DNA of 64,000 nucleotides from an uncultured Erythrobacter sp. (GTDB taxonomy: Bacteria; Pseudomonadota; Alphaproteobacteria; Sphingomonadales; Sphingomonadaceae). The translations under genes were made by a program, and so were the position numbers. The notes beneath the pieces were generated by a model that saw nothing but the letters and a program-made list of their open reading frames with translations, had not been told where the DNA came from and did no database searches. Positions 1 to 9,169 of the stretch are shown in pieces. The stretch lies in assembly GCA_947495555.1 (NCBI GenBank), contig CANLZI010000001.1, positions 1,402,861 to 1,466,860 on the forward strand, written 5' to 3'. Every line of letters begins with the position of its first letter. Position 1 is the stretch's first letter.

Positions 1-497
1 TCGCAGGCGGTCTGGAATTTGCGCTTTATGCCGATGTGGTTGAAGATCAGATGGAACGGCTCGGCTATGTCGAGGCGAGCCCTGAAACTGCCAGCATGCT
101 GGTTCGGTTCGACTATGGCGTCGACAAAGGCCGCGAACAAATTCGCAGCACCGGATTCCGTGATCCCTATTGGTCGCCTTGGTATGGCTATCGCTCGCCC
201 TTCTACCGGCGCGGGTTTGGATCATATCGCTATGGCTTTCACGATGCCTTCTTTGGCGAATCCGATGTTCGCAGCATTACGGTCTACACCAGCGATATCG
301 AGATGAAGATCGATCGCCGCGAAACTGGCGAACGTCTGTTTGAAGGCAATGCGCAGGCGGTCTCAACCTCCAATCGCTTGCAATATCTGGTGCCTAATTT
401 GGTCGATGCGATGTTCACTGATTTCCCCGGCAATTCGGGCGAAACTCTGCGCATCACAATCAAGCCGGAAGAAAAGAAGGTCCGCCGGATCGACTAA
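1..497 (+). CDS. DUF4136-type lipoprotein, 3' part only
   Basis: The reading frame is open from the first complete codon (base 3) and stops at 495-497, so the gene begins before the window. The visible 164 residues start AGGLEFALYADVVEDQMERL and contain an aromatic, Gly/Arg-rich middle (around YWSPWYGYRSPFYRRGFG) followed by a beta-rich end. This pattern fits the DUF4136 family of periplasmic lipoproteins, where a conserved domain ends with an inducible-looking beta strand set. The signal peptide and lipobox cannot be seen. Function is unknown for the family. A GTG at 36 could be mistaken for a start, but the upstream residues match the family and are in frame. Confidence 0.7.
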   Translation, partial: AGGLEFALYADVVEDQMERLGYVEASPETASMLVRFDYGVDKGREQIRSTGFRDPYWSPWYGYRSPFYRRGFGSYRYGFHDAFFGESDVRSITVYTSDIEMKIDRRETGERLFEGNAQAVSTSNRLQYLVPNLVDAMFTDFPGNSGETLRITIKPEEKKVRRID

Positions 498-595
498 ACG
501 AATTTCTCTTGGATGGGAAAATTGGGGCGGCCTTGTGATGAGGTCGCCCTTTCGTTTGTCCGTCTGAAAATTCGGCCAGATGGCGTCGGGACCGA

Positions 596-1090
596 TCAGG
601 TCAGCTTTGCATGTCCGCCGGTAGACCCAAATCCACCCGCGCCCCTGTCGGTATCATCCAGCGTGTCCACTTCGGTCCAGCTTGCCAGCGTAACGGGAGC
701 CAGAACCAGTTGCGCGATGCGGTCTCCTCGCTCGATCGAGAACACCTCGTCCGAATGGTTGATCAGGATCACCTTGAGCTCGCCGCGATAATCGGAATCG
801 ATTGTGCCGGGCGTATTGGGAACGGTGATGCCATGTTTGAATGCCAGACCCGACCGCGGCCGCACCTGGATTTCATAGCCAGTGGGGATCGCCACCGCCA
901 ATCCAGTACCCACCGCATGGCGCGCACCAGCCGCAATCCGCACGGTCTCTGCCGAGACAATGTCCATGCCCGCAGCACCCGCCGTGGCATAATGCGGCAA
1001 ATCCAACCCGATCCCATGCGGCAAGCGCTTGATCTGAACCGGAACCTGCGGCCCGGCATTGCCAGCGGTTGTGTCCGCTGGATCACTCAT
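596..1090 (-). CDS. dut: dUTP diphosphatase
   Basis: Hydrolyses dUTP to dUMP and pyrophosphate, keeping uracil out of DNA and supplying dUMP for thymidylate synthesis. All five trimeric dUTPase motifs are visible in 164 residues: AGMDI (about 40), [10 protein letters not shown] (about 78), [11 protein letters not shown] (about 94), GDRIAQLVL (about 121) and the C-terminal P-loop-like [10 protein letters not shown] (about 148). The N-terminus has about 15 extra residues. Its ATG overlaps the coaBC stop by 8 nt on the same strand, so the two are probably translationally coupled. Identification is firm. Confidence 0.97.
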   Translation of the reverse strand: MSDPADTTAGNAGPQVPVQIKRLPHGIGLDLPHYATAGAAGMDIVSAETVRIAAGARHAVGTGLAVAIPTGYEIQVRPRSGLAFKHGITVPNTPGTIDSDYRGELKVILINHSDEVFSIERGDRIAQLVLAPVTLASWTEVDTLDDTDRGAGGFGSTGGHAKLT

Positions 1091-2843
1091 TGCCGGACTC
1101 TTTCTTCAAGGCCTCTGCAATGCGCTCAGCCAGTGCCATAGCAACGTCCAGCTTGGGCATCTCTTCAAGGCTTTCTACGCCAGACTCGCTGATGATGTGG
1201 ACCAGATTGTCATCTCCGCCCATCACATCGCCCGACACGTCATTGGCAATGATCCAGTCAGCAGCCTTGCGCTTGCGCTTCGTCTTGGCGTGATCGATGA
1301 CTTTCTCGGTTTCGGCGGCAAAGCCGATAACCAGCTGCGGGCGGTCATCACCCACCGCAACATTGGTGAGAATGTCGGGATTTTCCTCCAACACCAGGGC
1401 CGGCGGGGCAGAGCCGCGCTTCTTCATCTTCTCGCCGCGATATTCCTTGGGCCGCCAATCAGCGACAGCGGCCACCATCACGGCAACGTCGGCTGGCAAG
1501 GATGATTTGACCGCTTTGGACATATCCTCGGCGCTTTCGACATTGATCCGGTCAACCCCATCGGGCGTCTTGAGCGACACCGGACCGGCCACCAGTGTTA
1601 CCTTGGCACCCAGCGCTGCGGTGGCTGCGGCAATCGCAAAGCCTTGTTTGCCCGAGGACCGGTTAGCGATGTAACGCACCGGATCGATCGCTTCCCAAGT
1701 TGGGCCAGCGGTAATTACAATGTGGCGACCCTTAAGCGGTCTGTGGCCCTTTTTGACGGCAAAGGCCTGGCCGCCCAGCACGTCTTCATCAGAGCTTTCA
1801 ATTGCGGCAGGGACAACCGCCTGTTCTTCGTCTGCATCTTCAGCCAGCGGCTCTGGCGGAGCATCGCCCGCGCCTGTCTTGACCAAATGGTTGATCGCCT
1901 CGGGATCGGTTGGCGGTGCAGAACTGGCCCCGCCTTTGGATGCCAGCAAGGGTCCACCCAGATCAGGCACGGCGTCAGGATCGACATCGTCTTCGATCAC
2001 GGCAGCGTCTTCAGCACCATCATCAGCGGCGTCTTCGTCAGCCGCACCGTCTTCCAGTTCTTCTGGCAATTCTTCTTCTGGCTCTTCCAGATATTCCGCT
2101 TCGATTTCGTCAGCTGAACGTTTGGCCGTGGTGCGCGAAATCAAGGACGAGAGCATTCCGGCAATGCCGCCGCTCTTCTCTTCCACTTCGGGTTCGTCTT
2201 CCGGTTCCAGCGCTTCAGCGGCCAGATCTTCTTCGGCCTCGTCGGCATCTACTGGCGCAGCAGGCAGAGCCGCTACTGGCGCAGGAACTTCAACCTCGAT
2301 GTCCAATTGCTGGGCGATGGCATACCAGATCGCATCGGGATCCGGCAGCCTCCCATAGCCAAACTCGCCGCAGGCCATCGGCCCTTCATCAGGATCGAGC
2401 ACAGTGACACCAGCCTGCTTCAGCCAAGTCACATTGCGCTGCGTCGCCTCATGCTCCCACATGCGCACATTCATCGCCGGAACCGCAATAACCGGCTTGT
2501 CCGTGGCCAGAATCAGCGTTGTGGCCAGATCATCGGCAATGCCTGCGGCCATTTTGGCCATCAGATCCGCTGTTGCAGGGCACACGACCACCAGATCGGC
2601 CTCGCGGCTCAGCTGGATATGGCCCATTTCGGCTTCGTTCTTGAGGTCCCACAGCGTGGTATGCACCGGATTTTCGCTTAAGGCAGCAAGCGCCATCGGC
2701 GCAACAAATTGCTGTCCGCCATTTGTCACAACGCAGGTGACATCGCCCCCACCCTTGCGGATGAGACGGACGAGTTCGCACGATTTGTAGGCCGCAATAC
2801 CGCCACCTACGACAAGCAAAACCTTAGGTTGTTCACCGCTCAC
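1083..2843 (-). CDS. coaBC: Bifunctional phosphopantothenoylcysteine decarboxylase / phosphopantothenate-cysteine ligase with a long acidic insert
   Basis: Catalyses two consecutive steps of coenzyme A synthesis. The CoaC flavoprotein part covers about residues 1-185: [14 protein letters not shown] at 13, active-site His in NPVHTTLW near 61, PAMNVRMW near 122 and the catalytic Cys in [12 protein letters not shown] near 158. The CoaB ligase part begins near 370 with [16 protein letters not shown] and SSGKQG, with VAAVADWRP and the IANDVS region following. The protein is 586 residues, compared with about 400 in E. coli; the excess is a Glu/Asp/Ala-rich, probably disordered linker at about 186-370. 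It overlaps dut by 8 nt. The enzyme call is firm; the linker is unusual. Confidence 0.95.
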   Translation of the reverse strand: MSGEQPKVLLVVGGGIAAYKSCELVRLIRKGGGDVTCVVTNGGQQFVAPMALAALSENPVHTTLWDLKNEAEMGHIQLSREADLVVVCPATADLMAKMAAGIADDLATTLILATDKPVIAVPAMNVRMWEHEATQRNVTWLKQAGVTVLDPDEGPMACGEFGYGRLPDPDAIWYAIAQQLDIEVEVPAPVAALPAAPVDADEAEEDLAAEALEPEDEPEVEEKSGGIAGMLSSLISRTTAKRSADEIEAEYLEEPEEELPEELEDGAADEDAADDGAEDAAVIEDDVDPDAVPDLGGPLLASKGGASSAPPTDPEAINHLVKTGAGDAPPEPLAEDADEEQAVVPAAIESSDEDVLGGQAFAVKKGHRPLKGRHIVITAGPTWEAIDPVRYIANRSSGKQGFAIAAATAALGAKVTLVAGPVSLKTPDGVDRINVESAEDMSKAVKSSLPADVAVMVAAVADWRPKEYRGEKMKKRGSAPPALVLEENPDILTNVAVGDDRPQLVIGFAAETEKVIDHAKTKRKRKAADWIIANDVSGDVMGGDDNLVHIISESGVESLEEMPKLDVAMALAERIAEALKKESGNE

Positions 2844-3031
2844 GAGTTAATTCCCCCGCTAACGGGCAGTGAAAAGCACATAATTCTGGTGAGCTCCCTC
2901 TTACGATCCGCCCTGCGATTTATACTTAGCCGCACAGCGTGCCCCAGCCAACCATGCGATAAAGTGGTTAAATTTTGCCTATCAGGGTAACTTACGCCAG
3001 AACAGGGTTTGAAAGATTATTCAGGGGTTTG

Positions 3032-3439
3032 ATGATGTGGATTTTGCTGCGTTCGTTGCTGCTGTTAGGCGGAATTTTCTACACATTGATGGGTATAGGC
3101 TTCCTGATCAACCCGGTTAGCTCGGGCGCAGACTTTGGCATTGCGCCGCAGGGAATAATGGGACTGGCATCGATTCGCGCGGATATGACTGCCTTTTTCA
3201 TGGTCGCTGGAGGGTGCCTAATTTGGGGTGCCTGGGCGCGCAAAGGCGATCCCTTTCTGGTCACAGCGGCGCTAATGTCGATTGCTCTTGTGGGCCGCAC
3301 GGTCACGCTGATTGTCGATGGACCGCATGATGGTTGGTGGACGCCGATGGTGGTCGAGGCGATCACGGTCATTCTGGCATTGGTGGGCAGCCGCGTGCTG
3401 CCGCACACTGCACTCACTCCGGAAAACGATCCCGATTGA
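3032..3439 (+). CDS. Small integral membrane protein, DUF4345-like
   Basis: A 135-residue hydrophobic protein with about four membrane segments (roughly residues 3-25, 47-70, 75-95 and 108-125). The pattern of a GIFYTLMGIGFLINP start, an acidic/Arg loop (ASIRADMTAFF) and a Trp-rich turn resembles the DUF4345 family, whose function is not known. The start at 3032 is chosen because AGGGG lies 6 nt upstream; a longer frame back to 2975 would put a polar, non-conserved stretch before the first membrane segment. It is transcribed away from coaBC and toward ubiB. Confidence 0.7.
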   Translation: MMWILLRSLLLLGGIFYTLMGIGFLINPVSSGADFGIAPQGIMGLASIRADMTAFFMVAGGCLIWGAWARKGDPFLVTAALMSIALVGRTVTLIVDGPHDGWWTPMVVEAITVILALVGSRVLPHTALTPENDPD

Positions 3440-3470
3440 GAGCGGGCCGAGGCCTGCTCTAATTAGCGCG

Positions 3471-5027
3471 CTAGCCGATCCATCCTTGGGTCATCGCCAA
3501 TGCAGCGGCGGCGGCGCCAATTGCGGCCGACACCAAATAGCCGGGCCAGCGGCGCGGCTTGGCGCTCTTGCGCTCCCACATGATATCCACCTCAGGCAGC
3601 GGAGCCTGTTCTGGTGCGCCGCCTTTGGCGGGAAATTGTTCTTCCATCCTTCGAACCAATGCGGGGATGCGCATGAAGGTGCTTGCATCTTCCTTAATCC
3701 GGTCGGCGATGGCCGCTTCTGGACCCAGTTCATCGCGAATCCATGATTTCACAAACGGGCCGGACACGTCCCACATATTGATCTGCGGGTTCAATTGAGT
3801 CGCAATGCCTTCAACCATCACCATGGTTTTTTGCAGCAGCAGCAAATGCGGCTGGGTTTGCATGTCAAAGTCACGCGTGATCGCGAACAATCCATCCAAC
3901 ATCTGCCCGACGGACAATTCGCTGACCGGTTTGCCGCGCATCGGTTCACCTACCGCGCGCAAGGCCGTCGCAAATTCCTCGACCGAATGATGGCTGGGGA
4001 CATATTGCGCTTCGAAATGGATCTCGGCCACGCGGCGATAATTGCCCGTGGTCAATCCATAGAGAATTTCTGCCAGCCAGACCCGCGCCTGCCGGTCAAT
4101 CCGACCCATAATGCCAAAATCGATGGCGACGATCGTGCCGTCTTTCTGCACGAAGAGATTGCCCTGGTGCATATCGGCATGGAAAAATCCGCAGCTGATC
4201 GCCTGGGTCAAGAACGCCAGTACCAACCGTTCGGCCAGCTCCGACGTATCATGCCCAGCAGCCTGTAATTCGGCCAAGCGGCTGATCTTGACCCCATCGA
4301 CCCATTCCACCGTCATCACTCGGCCATTGGTTCGATCCCAATCAATCGCCGGGATGTGATATTTCTCGATCCCGACCATGCCCTCGGCCAGTTCAGAGGC
4401 TGATGCTGCCTCGCGCCGCAGGTCGAGCTCGGTATTGGTCCAGCGCTTGAAATTGGCGATGGTCGCGCGCGGACGCAGGCGCGCTGCCTCTCCGCCAAAT
4501 GCCTCCAGATGGGCCGCAGCCCATTCATAGGTGTCGATATCCCTGGCAAAGCGTTCGCGGATGCCGGGGCGCAGCACCTTGATCGCGACATCCTTGCCAT
4601 CGGTTGTGACGGCGCGATGGACCTGCGCGATGGAGGCAGCCCCCACTGGATCGGGATCGATCGAGGCGAACAGCGCATCAACCGGCTGGTCAAAACTGGC
4701 TGCAATGGCTTGCTCTATTGACGCAAATGACACCGGCGGCAGGCTGTCTTGCAGGCTCAGCAGATTGTTGGCGGCTTCCTCGCCCACCAGATCGGGCCGT
4801 GTAGCCAGGGACTGCCCCAGCTTAATCGCTGCAGGACCGATTGCTTCGAACGCCCCTGCATAATCAGGAGTGTTGGGCTGAAAGGTGCCAAAGCGCGCCA
4901 GACGGGCCAATCGCTTGACCGGAGCAGGCGTGTTGGGATCGCGTTCAATCCCACGCAAAGCACCATGCTTGGCGAGGATACGGCCCCATTTCAGCAGCCG
5001 CCAGATATGCGTTGCAGGCCTGGTCAC
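3471..5027 (-). CDS. ubiB: Ubiquinone biosynthesis protein UbiB (ABC1/ADCK kinase-like)
   Basis: Atypical protein-kinase-like ATPase needed for ubiquinone synthesis, thought to act on membrane lipid intermediates. Visible hallmarks in 518 residues: the family KxGQ motif in AIKLGQSLATRPDLV, the nucleotide-binding Lys in DVAIKVLRPGI, the catalytic loop HADMHQGNLFV and the metal-binding IDFGIMGRI. The C-terminus has a Pro/Arg segment followed by a membrane helix (YLVSAAIGAAAAALAMTQG), as in bacterial UbiB. It starts 4 nt after the ubiE stop on the same strand, so ubiE-ubiB form an operon. Confidence 0.96.
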   Translation of the reverse strand: MTRPATHIWRLLKWGRILAKHGALRGIERDPNTPAPVKRLARLARFGTFQPNTPDYAGAFEAIGPAAIKLGQSLATRPDLVGEEAANNLLSLQDSLPPVSFASIEQAIAASFDQPVDALFASIDPDPVGAASIAQVHRAVTTDGKDVAIKVLRPGIRERFARDIDTYEWAAAHLEAFGGEAARLRPRATIANFKRWTNTELDLRREAASASELAEGMVGIEKYHIPAIDWDRTNGRVMTVEWVDGVKISRLAELQAAGHDTSELAERLVLAFLTQAISCGFFHADMHQGNLFVQKDGTIVAIDFGIMGRIDRQARVWLAEILYGLTTGNYRRVAEIHFEAQYVPSHHSVEEFATALRAVGEPMRGKPVSELSVGQMLDGLFAITRDFDMQTQPHLLLLQKTMVMVEGIATQLNPQINMWDVSGPFVKSWIRDELGPEAAIADRIKEDASTFMRIPALVRRMEEQFPAKGGAPEQAPLPEVDIMWERKSAKPRRWPGYLVSAAIGAAAAALAMTQGWIG

Positions 5028-5031
5028 TTAA

Positions 5032-5763
5032 TCAGATCTTCCACCCTGAATGGATGGCCACCGCGCCGCCCAATATGGGTTCAACCCGCGTGTTGGCAAA
5101 GCCAGCCTGACGAATCATACCTTCAAATTCGGGCATGGTGGGAAAACGGCGAATGGATTCGGCCAGATAGCGATAGGATTCCTCGTCACCGGCAATCGCT
5201 TTGCCCAGTTTCGGCATCACGCGGTGCGAATAGAGATCATACACTTCCTTGAAACCCGGCCATTCGGTGGTCGAAAATTCCATGCAGTAGAACCGTCCGC
5301 CCGGCTTCAAAACGCGATGCGCCTCTTTCAAAGCCTTTGGAATATCGGTGACATTCCGAATGCCGAACACAATTGTATAGGCATCAAAAGCGCCGGCAGG
5401 ATAATTCAGCTCTTCCGCGTTCTGGCATGACCAGACCAAGCCGTCCAAGCCGCGCTCCAACGCGCGTTCCACGCCCACATCCAGCATATCCTGATTGATA
5501 TCGGCCACCGTGATCGAGGCACCAGAGGGTGCCATGCGGAAGGCGATATCGCCGGTCCCGCCGGCCATGTCCAAAATCGCTTCATGCGGCTGGGGTTTGA
5601 CCCGTTTGACAAAGCGATCCTTCCACAAACGGTGCATGCCGCCGGACATGGCATCGTTCATGACATCATATTTGGCCGCGACGCTGGAAAAGACCGCACC
5701 CACGCGCTGAGTCTTTTCTTCAGGGGCTACTTCTTCATAACCGAAGGAAACTTTTTCACTCAT
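5032..5763 (-). CDS. ubiE: Ubiquinone/menaquinone biosynthesis C-methyltransferase
   Basis: SAM-dependent methyltransferase that methylates the ring carbon of the polyprenyl-benzoquinol intermediate of ubiquinone. The 243-residue protein starts MSEKVSFGYEEV and shows VFSSVAAKYDVMNDAMSGG, the SAM-binding DMAGGTGDIAF and the UbiE signature region GIRNVTDIPKALKEAHRVLK. A longer in-frame extension upstream to 5916 would run antisense through the start of mutM and has no family similarity, so the ATG at 5763 is used. First gene of the ubiE-ubiB pair and divergent from mutM, with 55 bp between them. Confidence 0.97.
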   Translation of the reverse strand: MSEKVSFGYEEVAPEEKTQRVGAVFSSVAAKYDVMNDAMSGGMHRLWKDRFVKRVKPQPHEAILDMAGGTGDIAFRMAPSGASITVADINQDMLDVGVERALERGLDGLVWSCQNAEELNYPAGAFDAYTIVFGIRNVTDIPKALKEAHRVLKPGGRFYCMEFSTTEWPGFKEVYDLYSHRVMPKLGKAIAGDEESYRYLAESIRRFPTMPEFEGMIRQAGFANTRVEPILGGAVAIHSGWKI

Positions 5764-5818
5764 GCGCGTGCCTCTAGGGGAGTTTCGGCAAGCCGCAAAG
5801 ACTGTTAGCAGCCCAAAT

Positions 5819-6634
5819 ATGCCAGAATTGCCAGAAGTTGAGACTACCGTGCGCGGATTGGCCCGTTTTTTGGAAGGGGAGCGGGTCACGCGCGTCACCT
5901 TGAACCGGCCCGACATGCGGCGCCCTTTCCCGCCCGATCTGGTTCAGACGCTGACCGGCACGACCATCATATCGCTGGGCCGGCGGGCGAAATATGGCCT
6001 GCTCCATACCGATAGAGAGCGCACCATGATCTTTCATTTGGGAATGAGCGGGCGCTGGCGAATCGATCCCACCGAGCCAGACAAGCATGACCATTGCGTG
6101 ATCGAAACCCGCGATCATCAGTTTGCGCTGTGCGACCCTCGACGGTTTGGCTGGATCGATCTGGTGCAAACCGATCAGCTGGAGCAATGGCCATCCTTTG
6201 CCCAAATGGGTCCCGAGCCGCTTGGCCCCGATCTGACCGACTCCTATCTCAAAGCGGCTTTGAAGGGTCGCTCACAAGCGATCAAGCTGTGCCTTTTGGA
6301 TCAGCGCATCGTGGCCGGGCTGGGCAATATATATGTGTGCGAGGCTTTGTATCGCGCCGGTATCCATCCGCGCAAAGCGGGCGGCAAGGTGACCAAGCCC
6401 CAGCTAGCCCGCCTGGTGCCCCTGATTCGCGAAGTGCTGCAAGCCTCCATTCGCGATGGCGGATCGAGCCTGCGCGATTACGCCGCGCCCGATGGAGAAC
6501 TGGGATATTTTGCCACACGCTTTGACGTCTATGGGCGTGAAGGAGAGCCATGCCACCGAGAGGACGGCGGCGTGATACGACGCATTGCACAGGGCGGGCG
6601 CAGCACGTGGTATTGCCCCAAGTGCCAAAAATAG
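5819..6634 (+). CDS. mutM: Formamidopyrimidine-DNA glycosylase (Fpg)
   Basis: Removes oxidised purines such as 8-oxoguanine from DNA and nicks the abasic site. The 271-residue protein begins MPELPEVETTVRGL, giving the catalytic N-terminal Pro and Glu once Met is removed; GRRAKYGLL carries the conserved Lys, and the H2TH region is near LGNIYVCEALYRAGI. The C-terminal zinc finger is odd: the first CxxC pair reads CHRE, so its second Cys is missing, while the last pair (CPKC) is intact. The start is fixed by the need for Pro2; the longer frame from 5762 is rejected. Confidence 0.96.
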   Translation: MPELPEVETTVRGLARFLEGERVTRVTLNRPDMRRPFPPDLVQTLTGTTIISLGRRAKYGLLHTDRERTMIFHLGMSGRWRIDPTEPDKHDHCVIETRDHQFALCDPRRFGWIDLVQTDQLEQWPSFAQMGPEPLGPDLTDSYLKAALKGRSQAIKLCLLDQRIVAGLGNIYVCEALYRAGIHPRKAGGKVTKPQLARLVPLIREVLQASIRDGGSSLRDYAAPDGELGYFATRFDVYGREGEPCHREDGGVIRRIAQGGRSTWYCPKCQK

Positions 6635-6702
6635 AGCCGCGCCGAGGACGATCAGCCGTTCAATCATTGCCAAGGCAATCGATCGCTGCGGCACGACAAT
6701 CC

Positions 6703-6731
6703 TTGACCTATCGCCGTGCGCTGACTATGTG
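6703..6731 (+). promoter_or_regulatory. Candidate sigma-70-type promoter for rpsT
   Basis: TTGACC (6703-6708) is followed after 17 nt by TATGTG (6726-6731). The -35 is a good match to the consensus; the -10 is only partial. It lies about 100 bp before the rpsT start in the 200 bp gap after mutM, where a promoter is expected for a ribosomal protein gene with its own terminator. No experimental support. Confidence 0.4.
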
Positions 6732-6834
6732 GCGCGCTTTCCGGCGGTAAATCGCCGTTTCAGCAATTCTATTACAGATGATAAATCGGTCGCCCCAATG
6801 GGTGGTCCGAGACAAGCCCGAGACAAGGACGAAC

Positions 6835-7095
6835 ATGGCCAATACGCCGCAAGCCAAAAAGCGCATCCGTCGCAACAACCGTCGCGCAGACATCAACACT
6901 GCACGCGTCAGCCGCATCCGTGGCTTCGTGAAGAAGGTAGAGACCGCCATCGAAGGTGGTGACAAGACCGCCGCTGCAGAAGCCCTGAAGGCCGCACAGC
7001 CTGAACTGGCTCGCGGTGTTGCTCGCGGTGTGATGCACAAGAACACAGTCGCGCGGAAGATGTCGCGTCTGTCTAAGCGAGTCGCAGCGCTCTGA
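6835..7095 (+). CDS. rpsT: 30S ribosomal protein S20
   Basis: Primary 16S rRNA-binding protein of the small subunit. The 86-residue product [20 protein letters not shown] is strongly basic and mostly helical, ends [12 protein letters not shown], and has the usual S20 length. The start at 6835 is set by the conserved [14 protein letters not shown]; earlier in-frame codons back to 6778 are not conserved. A strong terminator follows 39 nt after the stop, suggesting a single-gene transcript. rpsT next to dnaA and mutM is a common arrangement in this bacterial group. Confidence 0.98.
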   Translation: MANTPQAKKRIRRNNRRADINTARVSRIRGFVKKVETAIEGGDKTAAAEALKAAQPELARGVARGVMHKNTVARKMSRLSKRVAAL

Positions 7096-7134
7096 TTCGC
7101 TGACTCGCTAGGGTAAAACACCTATCTGACTGCT

Positions 7135-7166
7135 AAAGGGCCGGCCCATTTGGGTGCGGCCCTTTT
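7135..7166 (+). terminator. Rho-independent terminator of rpsT
   Basis: Perfect 9 bp stem AAAGGGCCG (7135-7143) / CGGCCCTTT (7157-7165) with a 13 nt loop that itself contains short CCCA/TGGG pairing, ending in a run of four T. It lies 40 nt after the rpsT stop. Confidence 0.9.
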
Positions 7167-7535
7167 GCTTTGCGCCACAGATTCTGCAGCGATTCACGCC
7201 TAACCCAAGGATTTCCCACGATTCGCATCGCTCAAATTGCATTTGTTGTTATTTTTCAAACACATCAACGCAAGTCTGCGGGGTTGGGGTGAGTCAACCG
7301 AAATATTTCAGTTTTTTTACGGTCTTTCCCCTTGCGACTCTCAAGAATCCGTAGATAAATCATCTCACGCCTAAGGCTGGACAGCTTGGGTATTTACATT
7401 TTTGGATGACTTGGGGGTGAGCGTGGAATTGCGATTCTGCGCTAGTGCGGAGCCTTGTCAAACGATCGCTGAGGTAACCTCTGAAGCAAGCATGAGAACA
7501 TGCGGTTCAGAGGAGGGGATAGGACTGAATTTTCA
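7167..7535 (+). other. dnaA leader region without a gene
   Basis: A 369 bp AT-richer gap between the rpsT terminator and dnaA with no credible coding frame. Possible promoter elements are TTGCGA (7332-7337) with ATAAAT 17 nt later (7355-7360), but this is weak. A short inverted repeat GGTTG...CAACC surrounds about 7283-7300. No clear consensus DnaA box was found by eye. A purine-rich GAGGAGGGGATAGG stretch ends about 14 nt before the chosen dnaA ATG. Confidence 0.45.
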
Positions 7536-9002
7536 ATGGTAAGCAAGAGCGACGATGCCAAGGCGACAAAGCGGAAGGCGGATGAAGATTTGATGGAAGA
7601 TGTTGAGGCCGTGAATCTCGCTGCTGACTGGGCTGACATCAGCCAAGGTCTGCGCAAAGACTTGGGCCATCAACTGCACAGCCAGTGGATCAAACCGATC
7701 CAACTGGGTGGCTTCAGCAAGGAAAGCGGTACGCTCGAGCTTTTCCTGCCAACCGAATTTTCGGCCAATTGGGTCAATGATCGCTTCCATGATCGTTTGT
7801 CGCTGGCGTGGAAGATCGCTCGCAGCGAAGTACGCAAGGTTCGCATTCAAGTGCACCCCGGCCGCCGCCAACTGCCCGAACTGCGGCTCGACAACGGTCG
7901 CCGCCCGGCCAATGATGGTTATGACACCAGCGCCATTGCCGTAGCTGCTGGCACCATTGGCGAAGCAGGCTTCACCTCTTCTGTAGGCCTCGACCCATCG
8001 CTGACCTTTGCTGCCTTCGTCACCGGCGAAACCAATGTGCTGGGCTGCAATGCTGCGCAGCGCATGGCCGCAACCGAAACACCGCAATTCTCGCCGCTCT
8101 ATCTCAAGGCAGCAACCGGCCAGGGCAAAACCCATTTGCTCCACGCCATTGGCCACGCCTATCTAGCGGCCCACCCTCGTGCGCGCATTTTCTACTGCTC
8201 GGCAGAGCGTTTCATGGTCGAATTCGTCCAGGCGCTGAAGCAGAACCAGATGATCGAATTCAAGGCGCGTCTGCGCAGCTTTGATCTGCTGCTGGTGGAC
8301 GACATTCAATTCATCATCGGCAAGGCGAGCGCTCAGGAAGAGCTGCTCTATACGATCGATGCCTTGCTGGCCGAGGGCAAGCGTTTGGTGTTTGCCGCCG
8401 ACCGCGCGCCGCAAGCTCTGGACGGCGTTGAACCGCGCCTGCTCTCGCGCCTCTCGATGGGTTTGGTCGCCGACATCTCGCCGGCCGATATCGAATTGCG
8501 CCGCTCGATCCTGGAATCAAAACTCACCCGCTTTGCCCCGCTGTCGGTGCCGGGCGATGTGATCGACTTCCTGGCCCGCACCATCACCCGCAATGTGCGT
8601 GAATTGGTTGGCGGCCTGAACAAACTGATCGCCTATGCGCAGCTGACCGGACAGGAAGTCTCGCTCAATCTGGCCGAAGAACAGCTGACCGATATTCTCT
8701 CAGCCAATCGTCGCCGGATCACCATTGACGAAATTCAGCGCACGGTTTGCCAATTCTATCGAATCGATCGCAGCGAGATGAGTTCGAAGCGCCGGGCCCG
8801 CGCTGTGGTGCGTCCACGTCAGGTCGCGATGTATCTGGCCAAGGTGTTGACCCCGCGCAGCTATCCCGAAATCGGTCGCAAATTCGGTGGCCGGGACCAT
8901 TCCACAGTTATCCACGCGGTGCGCCTGATCGAAGATCTGCGCCAGCGCGATGCTGATATGGATGGCGATGTGCGCAGCCTTTTGCGTCAGTTGGAGAGCT
9001 GA
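7536..9002 (+). CDS. dnaA: Chromosomal replication initiator protein DnaA
   Basis: ATP-dependent initiator that binds DnaA boxes and opens the origin. Domain I is near residues 25-100 (LAADWADISQGLRKDLG). The AAA+ core carries Walker A as AATGQGKTHLLHAIGHAY and Walker B as LLLVDDIQFI. The C-terminal DNA-binding domain IV shows the DnaA signature region SYPEIGRKFGGRDHSTVIHA. The product is about 488 residues from the ATG at 7536; an upstream ATG at 7500 lacks a good ribosome site and adds 12 poorly conserved residues. It is followed by a structured repeat rather than a T-tailed terminator. Confidence 0.96.
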   Translation: MVSKSDDAKATKRKADEDLMEDVEAVNLAADWADISQGLRKDLGHQLHSQWIKPIQLGGFSKESGTLELFLPTEFSANWVNDRFHDRLSLAWKIARSEVRKVRIQVHPGRRQLPELRLDNGRRPANDGYDTSAIAVAAGTIGEAGFTSSVGLDPSLTFAAFVTGETNVLGCNAAQRMAATETPQFSPLYLKAATGQGKTHLLHAIGHAYLAAHPRARIFYCSAERFMVEFVQALKQNQMIEFKARLRSFDLLLVDDIQFIIGKASAQEELLYTIDALLAEGKRLVFAADRAPQALDGVEPRLLSRLSMGLVADISPADIELRRSILESKLTRFAPLSVPGDVIDFLARTITRNVRELVGGLNKLIAYAQLTGQEVSLNLAEEQLTDILSANRRRITIDEIQRTVCQFYRIDRSEMSSKRRARAVVRPRQVAMYLAKVLTPRSYPEIGRKFGGRDHSTVIHAVRLIEDLRQRDADMDGDVRSLLRQLES

Positions 9003-9016
9003 TAATATTGTTTCAT

Positions 9017-9109
9017 GAACCCGCCTCCGCGGGTTCGTCCTCGGTGCCCATCTTCACTTCGTTCAGGCACCTGCGGCGCGCGCTTTCGCACTTGCGGCCT
9101 GATCGGCCG
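9017..9109 (-). repeat. Composite hairpin repeat, copy A (behind dnaA)
   Basis: Three nested or adjacent inverted repeats: GAACCCGC-CTCC-GCGGGTTC (9017-9036), GGTGCC (9043-9048) with GGCACC (9066-9071), and CGGCC-TGATC-GGCCG (9095-9109). It starts 14 nt after the dnaA stop. The same order of hairpins, including a CTCC/GGAG tetranucleotide loop at the gene-proximal end and a GGCC-type stem at the far end, recurs at 28351-28443. Short frames across it are shadows. It may act as a transcription end point, but there is no T run. Confidence 0.65.
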
Positions 9110-9169
9110 AGCTCCGCGACCAAGCGGGTGGATCGACCCACAAATCCTCACAATTTGCTCACAAGCAAT

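Noticed and set aside
1720-2358. Ser/Ala-rich 212-codon frame opposite coaBC
   Set aside because: It is the reverse complement of the Glu/Asp-rich CoaBC linker; its low-complexity Ser runs come from that codon use.
8908-8916. TTATCCACG, close to a DnaA box, inside dnaA
   Set aside because: It encodes the conserved Val-Ile-His part of the DnaA signature, so the likeness is due to coding constraint; no cluster of boxes is near.
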